Program-made: the position numbers and the translations under genes
In this document: piece by piece, positions 5,643 through 6,344 of the stretch
Position numbering within the stretch: position 1 is the stretch's first letter
Layout of the letters: the number at the start of each line of letters is the position of its first letter
NCBI GenBank assembly: GCA_003141915.1
Contig: PLNY01000117.1
Coordinates: 16,270-22,613 of the forward strand
From: Anaerolineae bacterium
GTDB lineage: Bacteria > Chloroflexota > Anaerolineae > Anaerolineales > Villigracilaceae
Direction of reading: 5' to 3'
Length of the DNA stretch: 6,344 nucleotides
Notes under the pieces: generated by a model
The model's input: only the letters and a program-made list of their open reading frames with translations
Databases searched by the model: none
What the model was told of the DNA's origin: nothing

Positions 5643-5648
5643 TTCGAC

Positions 5649-6344
5649 ATGACCAACGAATCCGTTCGCTCGCGTTACGAAGAACTTAAAACTGAGATCA
5701 ACCAGCACAATTATCGGTATCACGTGCTTGATGCACCGGTCATCAGCGATGCAGAATACGACAAGCTGATGAATGAGCTGAAAAAAATTGAGGCCGAACA
5801 CGCGGATTGGATCACGCCCGATTCGCCGACGCAGCGCGCGGGAGCCAAAGCGGCTGACCGTTTCGAGAAAGTCCGCCACCCCGCGCCGATTCTGAGTCTC
5901 GCCAATGCCTTTGGCGGGGACGATGCGCGAGCGTGGTTTGAGCGAGTTAAGAAACTCGATGAACGCGTCGCCTCTGCAAGTTTTGTGGTCGAGCCGAAGA
6001 TTGACGGCTTATCGGTTGTTCTTCATTATCGTGATGGAGTCTTTGTGCAAGGCGCAACGCGCGGCGACGGGGAAGTCGGTGAAGATATTACCGCCAATTT
6101 GCGGACGGTAAAATCCATTCCGCTTCATATTCCGGTTGATAATAAAGGTCCCAAACCGCCAAGATATTTGGTCGTGCGCGGCGAAGCGTTTATTCCGATC
6201 AAAGAATTTGAAGAACTCAATCAACAGCTTGAAGAAGCCGGTGAGAAAACATATTTGAATCCGCGCAACACTGCGGCAGGTTCACTGCGACAACTCGATC
6301 CGGCATTGACCACTTCGCGTCCGCTGACATTGCTAGTTTATCAA
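5649..6344 (+). CDS. ligA: NAD-dependent DNA ligase, N-terminal part (cut by window end)
   Basis: Bacterial replicative and repair ligase that seals nicks using NAD+ as adenylate donor. The first 232 residues of about 670 are present, with the frame open to the last base. Domain Ia carries the NMN-binding residues in YHVLDAP and ISDAEYDKL (Tyr24, His25, Asp34, Tyr37, Asp38). The adenylation domain follows with ILSLANAF (81-88), the nucleophile Lys117 in EPKIDGLSV, RGDGEVGEDIT (138-148), RGEAF (178-182) and NPRNTAAGSLRQLDP (204-218). The remaining adenylation, OB-fold, zinc-finger, HhH and BRCT parts lie beyond the window. ATG 5649 is the first start after TATAAT, with a 6-base gap and no Shine-Dalgarno. 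It is divergent from nadD. Confidence 0.96.
   Translation, partial: MTNESVRSRYEELKTEINQHNYRYHVLDAPVISDAEYDKLMNELKKIEAEHADWITPDSPTQRAGAKAADRFEKVRHPAPILSLANAFGGDDARAWFERVKKLDERVASASFVVEPKIDGLSVVLHYRDGVFVQGATRGDGEVGEDITANLRTVKSIPLHIPVDNKGPKPPRYLVVRGEAFIPIKEFEELNQQLEEAGEKTYLNPRNTAAGSLRQLDPALTTSRPLTLLVYQ

Overview
The window is a compact stretch of bacterial chromosome with about 50% GC by eye. It holds five protein genes on alternating strands and almost no intergenic space. The best guess for the host is a Chloroflexota bacterium of the Anaerolineae type. That guess rests on style rather than a marker gene: a lipoprotein with a long Thr/Pro/Ser linker followed by a SUMF1/FGE-like domain, a PMT_2-like membrane protein, mixed GC, and start codons with no Shine-Dalgarno sequence placed directly behind TATAAT boxes.

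Layout, left to right. (1) A bidirectional hairpin terminator at 4-37. (2) A minus-strand polytopic membrane protein of the GT39/PMT_2 type, 47-1621. (3) A plus-strand amidase-signature hydrolase, 1644-3098, divergent from (2). (4) A minus-strand terminator hairpin at 3101-3130. (5) A minus-strand lipoprotein, 3146-4909, with a SUMF1/FGE-like domain and a 24-cysteine C-terminal half. (6) Minus-strand nadD, 4990-5595 (NAD biosynthesis). (7) Plus-strand ligA, 5649 to the window end and cut off there (NAD-dependent DNA ligase). No tRNA, rRNA, CRISPR array, insertion sequence or origin was seen, and no gene-free stretch exceeds about 80 bases.

The most striking signal is in the gene starts. Four of the five genes have a -10-like hexamer ending 6 or 7 bases before the ATG and no ribosome binding site, which is the geometry expected of leaderless mRNAs. 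The membrane protein and the amidase share one palindromic -10 element (ATTATAAT, 1629-1636). It lies exactly midway between their start codons, 7 bases from each ATG. nadD and ligA form a second divergent pair, with 53 bases between the start codons and a separate -10 for each. Only the lipoprotein gene has a conventional leader with AGGAG. Even there, a six-codon ORF sits behind the TATAAT and ends in an ATGA overlap with the lipoprotein start.

No operon is obvious. nadD may read through into the lipoprotein gene, because no terminator was found between them. nadD and ligA are linked functionally through NAD: NadD helps make the cofactor that LigA consumes. The other three genes have no clear pathway relation to them.
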